From Pseudomonas hydrolytica (GTDB taxonomy: Bacteria; Pseudomonadota; Gammaproteobacteria; Pseudomonadales; Pseudomonadaceae): a stretch of 64,000 nt of DNA. Position numbers and translations under genes: made by a program. This document shows, piece after piece, positions 27,928 to 38,727 of this stretch. Numbering within the stretch: position 1 is the first letter of the stretch; each line of letters begins with the position of its first letter. The notes under the pieces are model-generated. The model did no database searches and had not been told where the DNA came from. It worked only from the letters and a program-made list of their open reading frames with translations. The DNA lies in contig NZ_CP099397.1 of NCBI RefSeq assembly GCF_021495345.1, positions 3,968,001 through 4,032,000 of the forward strand, given 5' to 3'.

Positions 27928-29031
27928 TTACTCCTTGGCGGCCAGTTCGACGTTGCGGTTGTCGCGGTCCACCGGGCGTACCTGCAACCCCTCGCGCAAC
28001 ACCTGGACACCCGCCGCTACCACCCAGTCGGTTGCCGACAGGCCTTCGAGCACCGGCACGCGATCGTCGCCATAGGCGCCGACCCGCACCAGACGGCGCT
28101 GCACGGTGTGCTCCCGGGGATCGACCACCCAGACGAAGGGCTGGCCCTGTTCGGCGCTGAGCGCCGACAGTGGTACCGCCAGCGGCACCTCGCCGTTGCT
28201 GGCGATGAATACGCGCGCGCTTTGTCCCAGTTCGGCCGGCACCTTGCCTTCGCTGAAGGCAACCCGGGCGGCGAAGGTGCGCGACTGCGGATCGGCCGCC
28301 GGCGCCATCTCGCGGATGCGACCGGGGAAGCGCTGATCAGGCTGCGACCAGAGTTCCACCTCCACCGGCTGACCGATTGCGAAGCGACCGAAGCTCTGCT
28401 CCGGCAGGCTGATGGAGACCTCGCGCTCGCCATCGGCGGCCAGGGTGAAGACGGTCTGTCCGGCGGCCACCACCTGCCCCACCTCGACGGCGCGACGCGC
28501 AATCACGCCGTCCTGGGAAGCGCGCAGCACGGCGTAACCGGCCTGATTGCTGGCCACGTCGTACTCGGCCCTGATCTGCTTCAGGCGCGCTTCGCCGGAA
28601 CGGTAGAGGTTCTCGGCATTGTCATACTGCGAGCGGCTGACCAGGTTGCGCTCGAGCAAAGTCTTGTAACGGTCGCGCTCGGCACGCACGGTCTGCAGAT
28701 TGGCCTCTGCGGCCGCCACCTGCGCACGGGTCGCCTCCAGTTGCAGGCGTACGTCCTGCGGGTCCAGCTCCGCCAGCGCCTGATCCTTCTTCACTCGATC
28801 GCCGACATCCACCATGCGCTTGCTCACCTTGCCGGTGATGCGGAAAGCCAGCTCCGGCTCGTAACGTGCGCGAACCTCGCCCGGATAACTGTCGACCAGG
28901 GCCGCAGCCGGTTGCGGCTGCACCACCATGGCAGGTCGGATCGGCTGCTGCATCGGCTCGCCGTTACCGCAGGCAGACAGGAGAAAGACAAGACCCAGAG
29001 ACGCAACTAGGGGAAGCACATGGCGGGACAT
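27928..29031 (-). CDS. RND efflux periplasmic adaptor lipoprotein
   Basis: A 367-residue membrane fusion protein with a lipoprotein signal (LGLVFLLSAC, Cys21). It has the barrel-sandwich halves (AFRITGKVSKRMVDVGDRVKK and VLRASQDGVIARRAVEVGQVV), an alpha-hairpin coiled coil at about 95-165, and a beta-barrel with the C-terminal membrane-proximal domain. It links the RND permease to an outer-membrane channel that must be encoded elsewhere. It is the first gene of the pump operon, six bases ahead of the permease gene, and divergent from a TetR gene. Confidence 0.92.
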   Translation of the reverse strand: MSRHVLPLVASLGLVFLLSACGNGEPMQQPIRPAMVVQPQPAAALVDSYPGEVRARYEPELAFRITGKVSKRMVDVGDRVKKDQALAELDPQDVRLQLEATRAQVAAAEANLQTVRAERDRYKTLLERNLVSRSQYDNAENLYRSGEARLKQIRAEYDVASNQAGYAVLRASQDGVIARRAVEVGQVVAAGQTVFTLAADGEREVSISLPEQSFGRFAIGQPVEVELWSQPDQRFPGRIREMAPAADPQSRTFAARVAFSEGKVPAELGQSARVFIASNGEVPLAVPLSALSAEQGQPFVWVVDPREHTVQRRLVRVGAYGDDRVPVLEGLSATDWVVAAGVQVLREGLQVRPVDRDNRNVELAAKE

Positions 29032-29060
29032 GATGGCGACCTTTCGGAGAAGGTTTGGAA

Positions 29061-29103
29061 TATTTGTACTGGCGGGTATAGTAAAAATAGCAAACTCGCC
29101 AGT
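29061..29103. promoter_or_regulatory. efflux operon/TetR operator region
   Basis: ACTGGCG at 29068-29074 and its complement CGCCAGT at 29097-29103, 22 bp apart, in the 91-bp gap between the divergent efflux operon and TetR gene. TACT-N9-AGTA (29067-29083) is a second, smaller dyad. A third copy of the core, TCGCCA, occurs at 29117-29122. Such multiple dyads suit a TetR repressor that controls both directions. Confidence 0.55.
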
Positions 29104-29122
29104 CCAGTATTAAAATTCGCCA

Positions 29123-29758
29123 ATGCCTGACAAGTTGTTACAGCCTTCCGGCCCCGGCCGACCGAAGGACCTCGCCAAACGCCGCGCCATCCTCGACGCG
29201 GCCAAGACCCTGTTCCTGCGCCACGGCTACGACGGCAGCAGCATGGACGCCATCGCCGCCGAGGCCGGGGTTTCCAAGCTCACGGTGTACAGCCATTTCA
29301 CCGACAAGGAGACGCTGTTCTCCGCGGCGGTGAAGGCCAAGTGCGAGGAACAGCTGCCGGAGCTGCTGTTCGAGCTGCCGGCCGGGGCGCCGATCGAGAC
29401 CGTGCTGCTGAATATCGGCCGCGGCTTCCACGCGCTGATCAGCAGCCGCGAGTCGGTGGAGTTGCATCGGATGATGGTCAGCCTGGCCAGCCAGGATCCC
29501 AAGCTGGCGCTGATGTTCTATCAGGCCGGGCCGCAGCGCGTGCTGCAGGAGATGGAAGCGCTGCTGCGCAGGGCAGATCAGGGCGGCCTGCTGCGGATCG
29601 ACGACCCGCTGATGGCCGCCGACCAGTTCTTCAGCCTGGTCAAGGGCGGCGCGCACTTCCGCCTGCTGATCGGTTGCTGCGCCCCGCTCGAAGGCGCGGC
29701 CGCCGAACGACACGTGCACGAGGCAGTGGAACTGTTTCTACGCGCCTATCGATGCTGA
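29123..29758 (+). CDS. TetR family repressor of the RND operon
   Basis: A 211-residue TetR regulator. The DNA-binding domain (about 18-65) includes AKTLFLRHGYDGSSMDAIA and EAGVSKLTVYSHFTDKETLF; the C-terminal domain resembles TetR_C_7-type (AefR-like) ligand domains. The ATG at 29123 directly follows the operator-like DNA and has no clear ribosome binding site, so the message may be leaderless or weakly translated. Its divergent place suggests it represses the adjacent efflux genes and itself. Confidence 0.9.
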   Translation: MPDKLLQPSGPGRPKDLAKRRAILDAAKTLFLRHGYDGSSMDAIAAEAGVSKLTVYSHFTDKETLFSAAVKAKCEEQLPELLFELPAGAPIETVLLNIGRGFHALISSRESVELHRMMVSLASQDPKLALMFYQAGPQRVLQEMEALLRRADQGGLLRIDDPLMAADQFFSLVKGGAHFRLLIGCCAPLEGAAAERHVHEAVELFLRAYRC

Positions 29759-29766
29759 ACCACCGC

Positions 29767-29824
29767 AGGGTGAGCCGTGCGCACCGCTGCAATCGCGGCG
29801 AACCCTCAGTCGGCGCACCCTACG
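29767..29824. repeat. degenerate copies of GGTGCGCACGGCGCACCC hairpin repeat
   Basis: AGGGTGAGCCGTGCGCACC (29767-29785) differs by one internal base from the repeat at 30797, and GGCGCACCCTACG (29812-29824) is the matching end in inverse order. The pair fills the space between the convergent TetR gene and rsmJ, and the second arm runs into the 3' end of rsmJ. Confidence 0.55.
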
Positions 29825-30602
29825 CGCCTTCCAGCTTCTTCTTCGGGTAGACGTCGTAACGGCTGGACTTGCCTTCCAGCACGTAGCCGGGTTTCGCCCC
29901 CTCGATGGCCGGCGCCTTGCGCGGGCGCTTGACCACCACCCGGTGACTGGCCAGCGCCAGCGCCGCCGCCAGCAGCGCCGGCGCGTCCAGATCGTCGCCC
30001 ACGAACGGCCTGAACAGGCGCATTTCCTTCTTCACCAGGGCGCTCTTGTCGCGGTGCGGGAACATCGGATCGAGGTAAATCACCTGAGGCGCCTCGCCCT
30101 GCCAGTTCTGCATCAGGTCGATGGCATTGCCTGTCAGCAAGCGCATGCGTGCAACGATGGGCGCCACCTCGAGGTCGAGCTCGGCGCGTTGCAGGCCGTC
30201 CTCGAGCAGCGCGGCGATCAGCGGCTGGCGTTCGATCAGAGTCATTTCACAGCCCAGGCTGGCCAGGACGAAGGCGTCGCGCCCCAGACCCGCGGTTGCA
30301 TCGAGAATCCGTGGACGGATACCCGACTGCACCCCTACCGCCTTGGCGATCATCTGCCCGCTGCCACCGCCGAACTGGCGTCGATGGGCTGCCGCGCCCT
30401 CGACGAAATCCACCCGCACCGGCCCCGGCGCCTTGTCGCCCAACTCCACCAGTTGCAGGCCCTGATCACCCAGTTGCAGGGCAAAATCGGTCTCGCCAAC
30501 CCGCGGCAGGCCAAGGCGCGCCGCCCAACGGGCTGCTGCCTCGGCGTGATGGGCTTGCAGGGCATCCATGCGGATGCTGGCGTTGCGAGGCTCGTCGGTC
30601 AT
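29820..30602 (-). CDS. rsmJ: 16S rRNA (guanine-1516-N2)-methyltransferase
   Basis: A 260-residue SAM-dependent methyltransferase that modifies G1516 of 16S r[24 protein letters not shown], the SAM motif [17 protein letters not shown], and the catalytic [20 protein letters not shown] followed by [11 protein letters not shown] match RsmJ (formerly YhiQ). The ATG at 30602 is chosen; another ATG at 30626 would add eight residues, and neither has a strong ribosome binding site. The gene's 3' end overlaps a dispersed repeat arm. Confidence 0.93.
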   Translation of the reverse strand: MTDEPRNASIRMDALQAHHAEAAARWAARLGLPRVGETDFALQLGDQGLQLVELGDKAPGPVRVDFVEGAAAHRRQFGGGSGQMIAKAVGVQSGIRPRILDATAGLGRDAFVLASLGCEMTLIERQPLIAALLEDGLQRAELDLEVAPIVARMRLLTGNAIDLMQNWQGEAPQVIYLDPMFPHRDKSALVKKEMRLFRPFVGDDLDAPALLAAALALASHRVVVKRPRKAPAIEGAKPGYVLEGKSSRYDVYPKKKLEGA

Positions 30603-30796
30603 GGGCTCTGTCTGCTCAGGAAACATTCACACTCGGCCTCACGGCCGCTATCGAAGAAGCGGCATTCTGCCAGAGCCGGCCGCCGACAGCCGCATCGAGT
30701 GTCACCCTGGTGGATGCTCCTTGCGCCAGCCCCGAGACGCCCGGCCGGGCTTTTTGGCCAGGTGCCAGCTTCAGAGTCACCTCCCCGCATGCTCCA

Positions 30797-30816
30797 TAGG
30801 GTGCGCCGTGCGCACC
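30797..30816. repeat. 20-bp dispersed hairpin repeat, copy 1
   Basis: TAGGGTGCGCCGTGCGCACC, exactly the reverse complement of 42482-42501. Internally GGTGCGC-ACG-GCGCACC forms a 7-bp stem. It lies in the 256-bp gene-free gap between rsmJ and the extensin-like gene, where I see no other feature beyond a GC-rich GCCCGGCCGGGC with a T-run at about 30746-30762. Confidence 0.75.
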
Positions 30817-30858
30817 GGTACACCCGACAAGAAACCGTCCGCCCCTACCAGCGCCGCC

Positions 30859-31560
30859 TTAACGGCACATGCGCCACATACCCATGTCCACGTGAAAGTG
30901 GTCGCGGTGGGCGGCGTTGTAGTCCGGCCCCAGGGTCACGTTGAAACTGTCGCAGGCCGCCTCCTGCACCAGGCGCAGGAAGCGCGCCTTGTCGCCCTCT
31001 CCCGGCCAGTCGTGCAGCACGCTGATGCGCCGTCCGTCGCGCAGCCGGAAGCCGACCATATCCAGGGCATTGGCATAGGAATGCTGGCTGGGTCGCTGGC
31101 TGCCGGCGATGCTGCGGCAGGCGAAGCTGCCGACGTGCTCGATGCGGCTGACCGGCTGGCCGAACACCGCCTGCGCAGCGGGCTGCAGCCCATGCCGTTC
31201 GAACAGGGCGAAACTTACCGCCAGCGGACAGGTGGCCATGAAGCTGCTGCTCAGGCCGACGTTGGCGCCCTGGATACGCACGGCATTTTCTATCGGGCAG
31301 CCGGGATGCGGCGTGCTGTCGGGAAGACGGGTGAAACGCAGCTCGGAAGTCGCCAGGGCCAGGTCGCACAACTCGCGATCCTCGCTCAGGCGCCAGAGCT
31401 TGAAGCCGGTCAGCAGGTTCGGCTGCTCGCGCACGTCCAGCGGCGCCCAGGGATTGAAACGTGGCGCCACATCCACCCAGCCGCGCCACAGCGCAACCAG
31501 CAGAGCCGCGCCGAGCAGCACGGCGAGCAAGAGCAATCGGCCGAATATCCGTATCAGCAT
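30859..31560 (-). CDS. extensin-like family protein (LAS-fold peptidase-like)
   Basis: A 233-residue protein with an N-terminal membrane anchor (GRLLLLAVLLGAALLVALW) and a periplasmic Extensin-like_C domain. It keeps the metal-ligand pattern of the LAS/DD-carboxypeptidase fold: SQHSYANALDMVGF (His and Asp) and DHFHVDMG near the C-terminus. Four or more cysteines suggest disulfides. It may cut peptidoglycan peptides, but no substrate is known for this family. The ATG at 31560 is preferred to 31566 because AGGA is seven bases before it. It lies 12 bp after a DUF72 gene, likely in one operon. Confidence 0.78.
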   Translation of the reverse strand: MLIRIFGRLLLLAVLLGAALLVALWRGWVDVAPRFNPWAPLDVREQPNLLTGFKLWRLSEDRELCDLALATSELRFTRLPDSTPHPGCPIENAVRIQGANVGLSSSFMATCPLAVSFALFERHGLQPAAQAVFGQPVSRIEHVGSFACRSIAGSQRPSQHSYANALDMVGFRLRDGRRISVLHDWPGEGDKARFLRLVQEAACDSFNVTLGPDYNAAHRDHFHVDMGMWRMCR

Positions 31561-31572
31561 GTCCATGTCCTA

Positions 31573-32442
<870 letters not shown>

Positions 32443-32496
32443 CGATCGATTGTGGCGGACCTGACAGAGGCGCGCGGAACACGCCGTGGGACGATG

Positions 32497-32841
32497 TTAG
32501 GCGTAGAGGTCGAGACCGAGCACTTCCTGCGCGTCGGATTCGTTGGCATAGGCGGCGGTGGTGCTGTAGCTGGCCAGCGCCTGGGCGGCGCGGTTGCTCA
32601 TGGCCGGCTGCTGAAACGCCAGGTCCTGGGAACGGGCCGGCAGGCTGTCGGTGTTGGCGCTGCTGGCCTGCACCCGACGAATCTGCGGAGCCTGCTCCAG
32701 CCCCTGGCTGCTGGCCGGTGCGGTCGGTTGCTCACGCCGAACCTCGATCTCCCGCTGCGCCTCGCGATAGGGCGTGACCGCAGTGCCCGAACGGGGGCCG
32801 CGATCGGGCGAGTAGGAAGGTAGGTAAGCGTCGATCCGCAT
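32497..32841 (-). CDS. hypothetical protein, low complexity
   Basis: A 114-residue acidic to neutral protein with no signal peptide or membrane segment. Most of it is rich in Ser, Ala, Gln, Pro and Arg and is likely disordered; the C-terminus RAAQALASYSTTAAYANES followed by DAQEVLGLDLYA looks more ordered. I do not recognise a family. It begins right after the 38-codon gene, one base apart, and downstream of tsaB, so it is probably in the tsaB operon. Confidence 0.65.
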   Translation of the reverse strand: MRIDAYLPSYSPDRGPRSGTAVTPYREAQREIEVRREQPTAPASSQGLEQAPQIRRVQASSANTDSLPARSQDLAFQQPAMSNRAAQALASYSTTAAYANESDAQEVLGLDLYA

Positions 32842-32958
32842 CTAGGACTGCTCGGTGGGCTCGGCTGAACGAAGGACAGTGCTGGCAATGTAGCGGCGGC
32901 CACCGGACTTGGCAAATGCCAAGGGGTTCTTGACGCCAAACATCCGACCAATTGTCAT
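32842..32958 (-). CDS. 38-residue small protein coupled to tsaB
   Basis: MTIGRMFGVKNPLAFAKS then GGRRYIASTVLRSAEPTEQS, a basic peptide of 38 residues. Its ATG overlaps the tsaB stop (ATGA) and its stop is directly followed by the next gene's ATG at 32841, the packing expected of a true operon member. The frame has no stop and codon use like its neighbours. I know of no function. Confidence 0.5.
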   Translation of the reverse strand: MTIGRMFGVKNPLAFAKSGGRRYIASTVLRSAEPTEQS

Positions 32959-33638
32959 GCCGACGGCGCCTTGGGTGTCGCGACCTGATCGCGCAGGTAC
33001 ACCGGCTGGGCCTGATCGGCCGGCAACGCCTCGCCACGCGCCCAGGCAAAACGGGCCAGAGCGAGCAGGTCTTCGGCGTGCGGCAGCAGGCTGCCATCCA
33101 TATGAGTGGGCTTGAGCGCGATACGCGCGGCATAGGTGCCCCAACCGGTACCGGCGCCGAACCAGTCGCCGCTGCAGCCACGCGGCGCCTCGGCCTGCTC
33201 CGGCGGCAACACCGCCTCCTCGCCGAGCAGACGCATCTCGCCGGCATCGGCGCGGTAGCAGCCCCAGTACACCTCATCCATGCGCGCGTCGATGGCTGCC
33301 GCCACCTGGGTCGCGCCCCGCTCACGCAGCGCGCGCTGGGCCAGCACGGCCAGATTGGATACCGGCAACACCGGCCGGTCCAGGGCAAACGCCAGGCCCT
33401 GAACCACGCCGATGGCGATGCGTACGCCCGTGAAGGCGCCCGGGCCACGGCCAAAGGCGATGGCATCCAGCGCCGAGGCGGCGATGCCGGCGTCGCCCAG
33501 CAGTTGCTGAATCATCGGCAACAGGCGTTGCGCATGCAGGCGCGGGGCAACCTCGTAGTGGCTGAGCACGCGACCGTCATGCAGCAGCGCGACGGAGCAG
33601 GCTTCGGTGGCGGTATCCAGGGCCAGGAGAGTGGTCAT
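32955..33638 (-). CDS. tsaB: tRNA threonylcarbamoyladenosine biosynthesis protein TsaB
   Basis: A 227-residue ASKHA-fold protein that supports TsaD in making t6A37 of tRNA. It starts TTLLALDTATEACSVALLHDG and has AFGRGPGAFTGVRIAIGVVQG and the AAAIDARMDEVYWG segment. TsaB lacks the TsaD metal site, as here. The ATG at 33638 has AGGAGA upstream; the frame continues to 33929 without a family match. It heads a group of overlapping genes on the minus strand. Confidence 0.94.
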   Translation of the reverse strand: MTTLLALDTATEACSVALLHDGRVLSHYEVAPRLHAQRLLPMIQQLLGDAGIAASALDAIAFGRGPGAFTGVRIAIGVVQGLAFALDRPVLPVSNLAVLAQRALRERGATQVAAAIDARMDEVYWGCYRADAGEMRLLGEEAVLPPEQAEAPRGCSGDWFGAGTGWGTYAARIALKPTHMDGSLLPHAEDLLALARFAWARGEALPADQAQPVYLRDQVATPKAPSA

Positions 33639-33657
33639 TGCATTCGGACAGCTGCAG

Positions 33658-33684
33658 AAAAAAGAGCCGGCATTAGACCGGCTC
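33658..33684 (-). terminator. intrinsic terminator downstream of acid phosphatase
   Basis: On the minus strand GAGCCGG-TCTAATG-CCGGCTC followed by six T. It lies 70 bp past the acid phosphatase stop, separating it from tsaB. Confidence 0.88.
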
Positions 33685-33753
33685 GAGGAGTTTTTTTCCA
33701 GCACCCTGACGGCCAGACGCCACCGGCGCACGACCGGTGGCGGCCGCAACGCC

Positions 33754-34527
33754 CTACCAGGGCTCGACGACCGTCTCGGCCTCCCAGCCTTGCAGCGGCG
33801 CCTTGGACCAGGTGCCGTAGCTGGCGTTGGGGAACACGATCCACTCCACGCCCCACTTGCCGGCCTCTTCGGCAACGGTGTTGCGCTGCGCGTCGAGCGG
33901 CGTCTTGCGAAAGCGCGCATCGAAGTCATGCAGCGTGTCGCCCAGCAGCATGATGATCTGATGATCGGCGCTGACGATGGCGCGCCGCTCGACCTTGGGC
34001 GGGCCGAGCAGCAGCACGCTCTGCTCCGAGACCTGCGGCAGGCCCAGCTTGCTCAGGGTGGCCAGGGTGTATTTCTTTTGCTCGTCGGCGCGGTCGGAGA
34101 TGTAGCGGATGGTCACGCCCAGCTTGTCGGCGCGGTCGAGAAACTGCTTCGCGCCGGGAATCAGCCTGGGCACGCCGTCGCGCTCCCAGGGCAGCCAGGT
34201 ATCCCAGGCGTCGTACTGGTGACAGTTGGCCAGATCACGCGCCAGCAGGGCGCTGTTGTCGATCACGGTTTCGTCGAGGTCGGTGACGATGGCCAGCTTC
34301 GACGGATCCTTCGCTGCGGCCACGGCCTTGTCGAGTTTCTCCGTGGCGATGTTGTAGGCCTGCAGCTGCAGCGCCTGGATTTCCGCCGATTGCTGCTGAA
34401 AGCGCAGGCCCATGGCGAACTCGGCAACGGAACAGTCGGCCTTGCCCGGTGCGGCGGTCTCGGCGAATACCGGCGGAGTGGCCAGCAGTGCTGCCGCAAG
34501 GCCCAGCCAGATGCGTTTCTCGATCAT
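33754..34527 (-). CDS. HAD family acid phosphatase, e(P4)/class C type
   Basis: A 257-residue secreted phosphatase with a signal peptide (LGLAAALLATPPVFA). The HAD motif I is IVTDLDETVIDNSAL (nucleophile Asp and second Asp), followed by IRYISDRADEQK and a late MLLGDTLHDFD (motif IV). The family cleaves phosphate from nucleotides and other monoesters in the periplasm or outer membrane; Haemophilus e(P4) is a lipoprotein, but no lipobox is seen here, so it is likely soluble. The start has AGAGGG upstream. Confidence 0.9.
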   Translation of the reverse strand: MIEKRIWLGLAAALLATPPVFAETAAPGKADCSVAEFAMGLRFQQQSAEIQALQLQAYNIATEKLDKAVAAAKDPSKLAIVTDLDETVIDNSALLARDLANCHQYDAWDTWLPWERDGVPRLIPGAKQFLDRADKLGVTIRYISDRADEQKKYTLATLSKLGLPQVSEQSVLLLGPPKVERRAIVSADHQIIMLLGDTLHDFDARFRKTPLDAQRNTVAEEAGKWGVEWIVFPNASYGTWSKAPLQGWEAETVVEPW

Positions 34528-34658
34528 TGAATGCCCTCTTCCTTATAGGTTGTCGACGCGCCCCGACGCAGGCCGGAGGCTTGCATCGTCGATACTAGTC
34601 GGCCCGCCTTGCGCGGCCATGCTTGAGAGCGACCAGAACGTATCCATGTTCCATATAC

Positions 34659-34686
34659 GACAAAGGCCCCTTGCGGGGCCTTTGTC
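34659..34686. terminator. terminator of adk
   Basis: GACAAAGGCCCC-TTGC-GGGGCCTTTGTC, a 12-bp stem 20 bp after adk. The T-run is short (part of the stem). Confidence 0.8.
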
Positions 34687-34706
34687 GGAGACAGCTGGCG
34701 GTGGAC

Positions 34707-35372
<666 letters not shown>

Positions 35373-35575
35373 TTATCTAGTAATCGGTCGGACTCGCCTC
35401 GTGGGGCCAATCTCTTAAATGGTGCGGCAGCCGCAGCGGCCAAAAGGCTGCTCAAGATACACAGCGCACCCCAGGCGCACAAGCCGCCAAAAGTCGGATA
35501 AAACCCCTTCGCCCGACCCGGTGAACAGGCTCGGCGAGGCCGGCCTGGCACATGCCTTGCCGGCCTCTGCGCCCC

Positions 35576-38212
35576 TCAACCGGTGTTGCGCAGACCGGCC
35601 GCAATGCCCGCCACGCTGACCAGCAGCGCCTGCTCCAGAGGGCTCTCCGGCGCCTGCTGGCGTAGCCGGCACCGTGCCAGCAGCTCGGCCTGCAGCAGAT
35701 GCAGCGGATCGAGATAGGTGTTGCGCACGCTGATCGATTCCAGCGTCTCCGGGCTGTGCGCGAGCAGGCGCGACTGACCGGTCAGTTCCAGCACCGCGGC
35801 ACAGGCCTGCGACAATAGGTCGCGTAACTGCGCACCCAGTGGCTGCAGCGCCGGCTCCACCAGACGCTGGTCATACAGTGCTGCAATGCTGGCGTCGGCC
35901 TTGGCCAGCACCATCTCCAGCATGTCGATGCGCGTGCGGAAGAACGGCCACTGCTCGCGCATGTTCTTCAGCAGCTCGCCTTCGCCACCTGCCAGTGCCT
36001 GACCCAGCGCCTGTTCCCAACCGAGCCAGGCCGGCAGCATCAGGCGGGTCTGGGTCCAGGCGAAGATCCACGGAATCGCCCGCAGGCTCTCGACCCCACC
36101 TTCGCGGCGCTTGGCCGGACGACTGCCGAGTGGCAGCCTGCCCAGCTCCTGCTCCGGGGTCGCCTGGCGGAAGTAGGCGACGAACTGCGGATGCTCGCGC
36201 ACTACGCCGCGGTAGGCCTTGACCCCGACGTCGGCGAGACGATCCATCATCGCCCGCCAGCTCGGCTCGGGCGCAGGTGGCGGCAGCAAGGTGGCCTCCA
36301 GCACCGCAGCGAGATACAGATTGAGGTTCTGCTCGGCGATGTCCGGCAGGCCGAACTTGAAGCGGATCATCTCGCCCTGCTCGGTGGTGCGGAAACGCCC
36401 CGCCACCGAACCCGGCGGTTGCGACAGGATCGCGGCATGAGCCGGGCCACCGCCCCGGCCCACGGTGCCACCGCGGCCATGGAACAGCAGCAGCTCCACC
36501 TGATGTTCGCCACACAGGCGCACCAGCTCCTCCTGGGCGCGGTACTGCGCCCAGGCGGCCGCGGTGGTGCCGGCATCCTTGGCCGAATCGGAATAGCCGA
36601 TCATCACTTCCTGCGGCCCGTGCAACCGCACCCGATAACCGGGCAACCCCAGCAGGCGATCGATCACCGGGCCGGCGTTGTCCAGATCGGCCAGGGTTTC
36701 GAACAGTGGCACCACGCGCATCGGCCGGCGCAACCCGGCCTCCTTGAGCAGCAGTTGCACCGCCAGCACGTCGGAGGCTGCACCGGCCATGGAGATCACG
36801 TACGAGCCCAGCGCTGCCGCGGGCGCAGCGGCCACCTCGCGGCAGGTGGCGAGCACTTCGGCGGTATCGGCCGAGGGCCGGTAGTCGCTCGGCAGCAGCG
36901 GCCGACGGCTGTCCAGTTCGCGCTGCAGGAAGGCCAGGCGCTGCTCCTCGTCCCACTCGGCGTAACGCCCGAGGCCCAGGTAATCGGTGATCTCCGACAA
37001 CGCGGCGGCGTGCCGGGTGGAATCCTGACGCACATCGAGACGCACCAGGAACAGGCCGAAGGTCGCTGCCCGGCGCAGGCAGTCGAGCAGCGGCCCATCG
37101 GCGATCACGCCCATGCCGCAGGCATGCAGCGACTGATAGCAGAGCTGCAGCGGCGCCAGCAGATCATGATTGTCCTGCAACACCGCAGCGCCGGGCGCGA
37201 TGTCGGCCGTCAGCGCCTGCTGCGCCCAGCTGCGCGTCTCGCGCAGGCGCTCGCGCAACTGCTTGAGCAACGCCCGATAAGGCTCGGCGCTGTCACCGAC
37301 CTGGGCGCGCAGCTCGGCACTGGCCTGCTGCATGGACAGCTCGGCGGCCAGTTGATCGACATCGCGCAAGTACAGGTCGGCGGCCATCCAGCGCGCCAGC
37401 AGCAGCACCTCGCGGGTGACGCGAGCGGTGACATTGGGATTGCCGTCGCGGTCGCCGCCCATCCAGGACGCAAAGCGAATCGGCGCCGCCTCCAGCGGCA
37501 AACGCAAACCGGTGGCGGCCTGCAGGCTGCGGTCGGCGCGGCGCAGGAACTGCGGCACGGCCTGCCACAGCGAATGCTCGATCACGGCGAAGCCCCATTT
37601 GGCTTCGTCCACCGGGCTGGGCCGGCTGCGTCGAATCTCTTCGGTATGCCAGGCCTCGGCGATCAGCCGCTGCAGACGCAGGGCGATACGCTCACGCTCG
37701 GCCGGCAGCAGGTCACTGTGGTCCAGCGCCGTCAGCTGCGCGGCGATGGCATCGTATTTCTGGATCAGGGTACGCCGCGCCACTTCGGTGGGGTGAGCGG
37801 TCAGCACCAGTTCGATGTCCAGGCGCCCGAGCTGACGGGCCAACTCGTCGGGTTTCTGACCGGCGGCGAGCAGGCGTTCGAGCAGCTCGTCGAGCACCCG
37901 CAGCTCGAAGGGCTCGGGCTCGTCCGGGCGGCGTCGGCGCACACGGTGTTGCTGCTCGGCGATATTGGCCAGATTGAGAAACTGGTTGAAGGCCCGCGCA
38001 ACGGGCAACAGCTCGTCGTCGCCGAGGTCGCCGAGGGTGCTGGTCAGCTGTTCGGCTCCGGCCGCCGAGCCGCGGCGGCCGGCCTTGGCGCCCTTGCGAA
38101 TGCGTTCGATCTTGTCGAGAAAGTCGTCGCCGAGCTGGGTTCGTATGGTCTGCCCGAGCAGCTCACCGAGCAGGTGGACTTCCTCTCGCAGGCGCGCATC
38201 GATTTCCGCCAT
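35576..38212 (-). CDS. ppc: phosphoenolpyruvate carboxylase
   Basis: An 878-residue enzyme that adds bicarbonate to phosphoenolpyruvate to make oxaloacetate, refilling the TCA cycle. Catalytic His in [13 protein letters not shown], the [16 protein letters not shown] motif, [24 protein letters not shown] and the C-terminal LRNTG end are all present. The ATG at 38212 has AAGGAG six bases upstream; a longer frame to 38284 is unsupported. It is divergent from the pilin-assembly-type gene. Confidence 0.97.
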   Translation of the reverse strand: MAEIDARLREEVHLLGELLGQTIRTQLGDDFLDKIERIRKGAKAGRRGSAAGAEQLTSTLGDLGDDELLPVARAFNQFLNLANIAEQQHRVRRRRPDEPEPFELRVLDELLERLLAAGQKPDELARQLGRLDIELVLTAHPTEVARRTLIQKYDAIAAQLTALDHSDLLPAERERIALRLQRLIAEAWHTEEIRRSRPSPVDEAKWGFAVIEHSLWQAVPQFLRRADRSLQAATGLRLPLEAAPIRFASWMGGDRDGNPNVTARVTREVLLLARWMAADLYLRDVDQLAAELSMQQASAELRAQVGDSAEPYRALLKQLRERLRETRSWAQQALTADIAPGAAVLQDNHDLLAPLQLCYQSLHACGMGVIADGPLLDCLRRAATFGLFLVRLDVRQDSTRHAAALSEITDYLGLGRYAEWDEEQRLAFLQRELDSRRPLLPSDYRPSADTAEVLATCREVAAAPAAALGSYVISMAGAASDVLAVQLLLKEAGLRRPMRVVPLFETLADLDNAGPVIDRLLGLPGYRVRLHGPQEVMIGYSDSAKDAGTTAAAWAQYRAQEELVRLCGEHQVELLLFHGRGGTVGRGGGPAHAAILSQPPGSVAGRFRTTEQGEMIRFKFGLPDIAEQNLNLYLAAVLEATLLPPPAPEPSWRAMMDRLADVGVKAYRGVVREHPQFVAYFRQATPEQELGRLPLGSRPAKRREGGVESLRAIPWIFAWTQTRLMLPAWLGWEQALGQALAGGEGELLKNMREQWPFFRTRIDMLEMVLAKADASIAALYDQRLVEPALQPLGAQLRDLLSQACAAVLELTGQSRLLAHSPETLESISVRNTYLDPLHLLQAELLARCRLRQQAPESPLEQALLVSVAGIAAGLRNTG

Positions 38213-38382
38213 GTCGCACTCCTTGTCCTGATCAATGTCAACAGAGTGCCCAGCGCGCCAACTTCTTACAAGGGTGCGACGCACACCGCGGCGGTGTCCA
38301 TGCGCTGGGTCTAGGCTTACCTACAGGCATTCCCGGCATGCGCCGGGCTGTCCCGTCCGCGCTGCCCTTGAGGAGCTGAGAC

Positions 38383-38727
38383 ATGAGAATTCGAGAACTG
38401 GCCAAACATTGGGAGCAGAACGCCAAAGGCCGCCTGACCACGACCCGCTACCACATCCATCTGGATGTAGAGGCAGCGGCGCGCCTGGCCGCGCTGGCCG
38501 AGATGTACCCCAAGCATCACAGCGAAGAACTGCTCGGCGAACTGATCGGGGCGGCACTGGAGGAGCTGGAAGCCAGCCTGCCCTACGTGCGCGGCAGCAA
38601 GGTGGTGGCGCTGGATGAACAGGGCGACCCGCTGTACGAAGACATCGGCCCGACGCCACGCTTTCTCGCCCTGTCACGCAAGTATCTGCGCGAACTCACC
38701 GAACAAGGCTCGGAACAGACGCACTGA
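38383..38727 (+). CDS. conserved small protein annotated as pilin assembly protein in Pseudomonas
   Basis: A 114-residue cytoplasmic protein beginning MRIRELAKHWEQNAKGR. Its middle is helical (AAARLAALAEMYPKHHSEELLGELIGAALEELEAS) and its end has GDPLYEDIGPTPRFLALSRKYL. Proteins of this family sit next to ppc in many pseudomonads and carry the name pilin assembly protein, but I know of no direct evidence for that role. A GAGGAG lies nine bases before the ATG. Confidence 0.75.
   Translation: MRIRELAKHWEQNAKGRLTTTRYHIHLDVEAAARLAALAEMYPKHHSEELLGELIGAALEELEASLPYVRGSKVVALDEQGDPLYEDIGPTPRFLALSRKYLRELTEQGSEQTH

Noticed and set aside
30740..30765. GC-rich palindrome with T-run as a plus-strand terminator
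   Set aside because: GCCCGGCCGGGC can form only a 4-bp stem, and no plus-strand gene precedes it.
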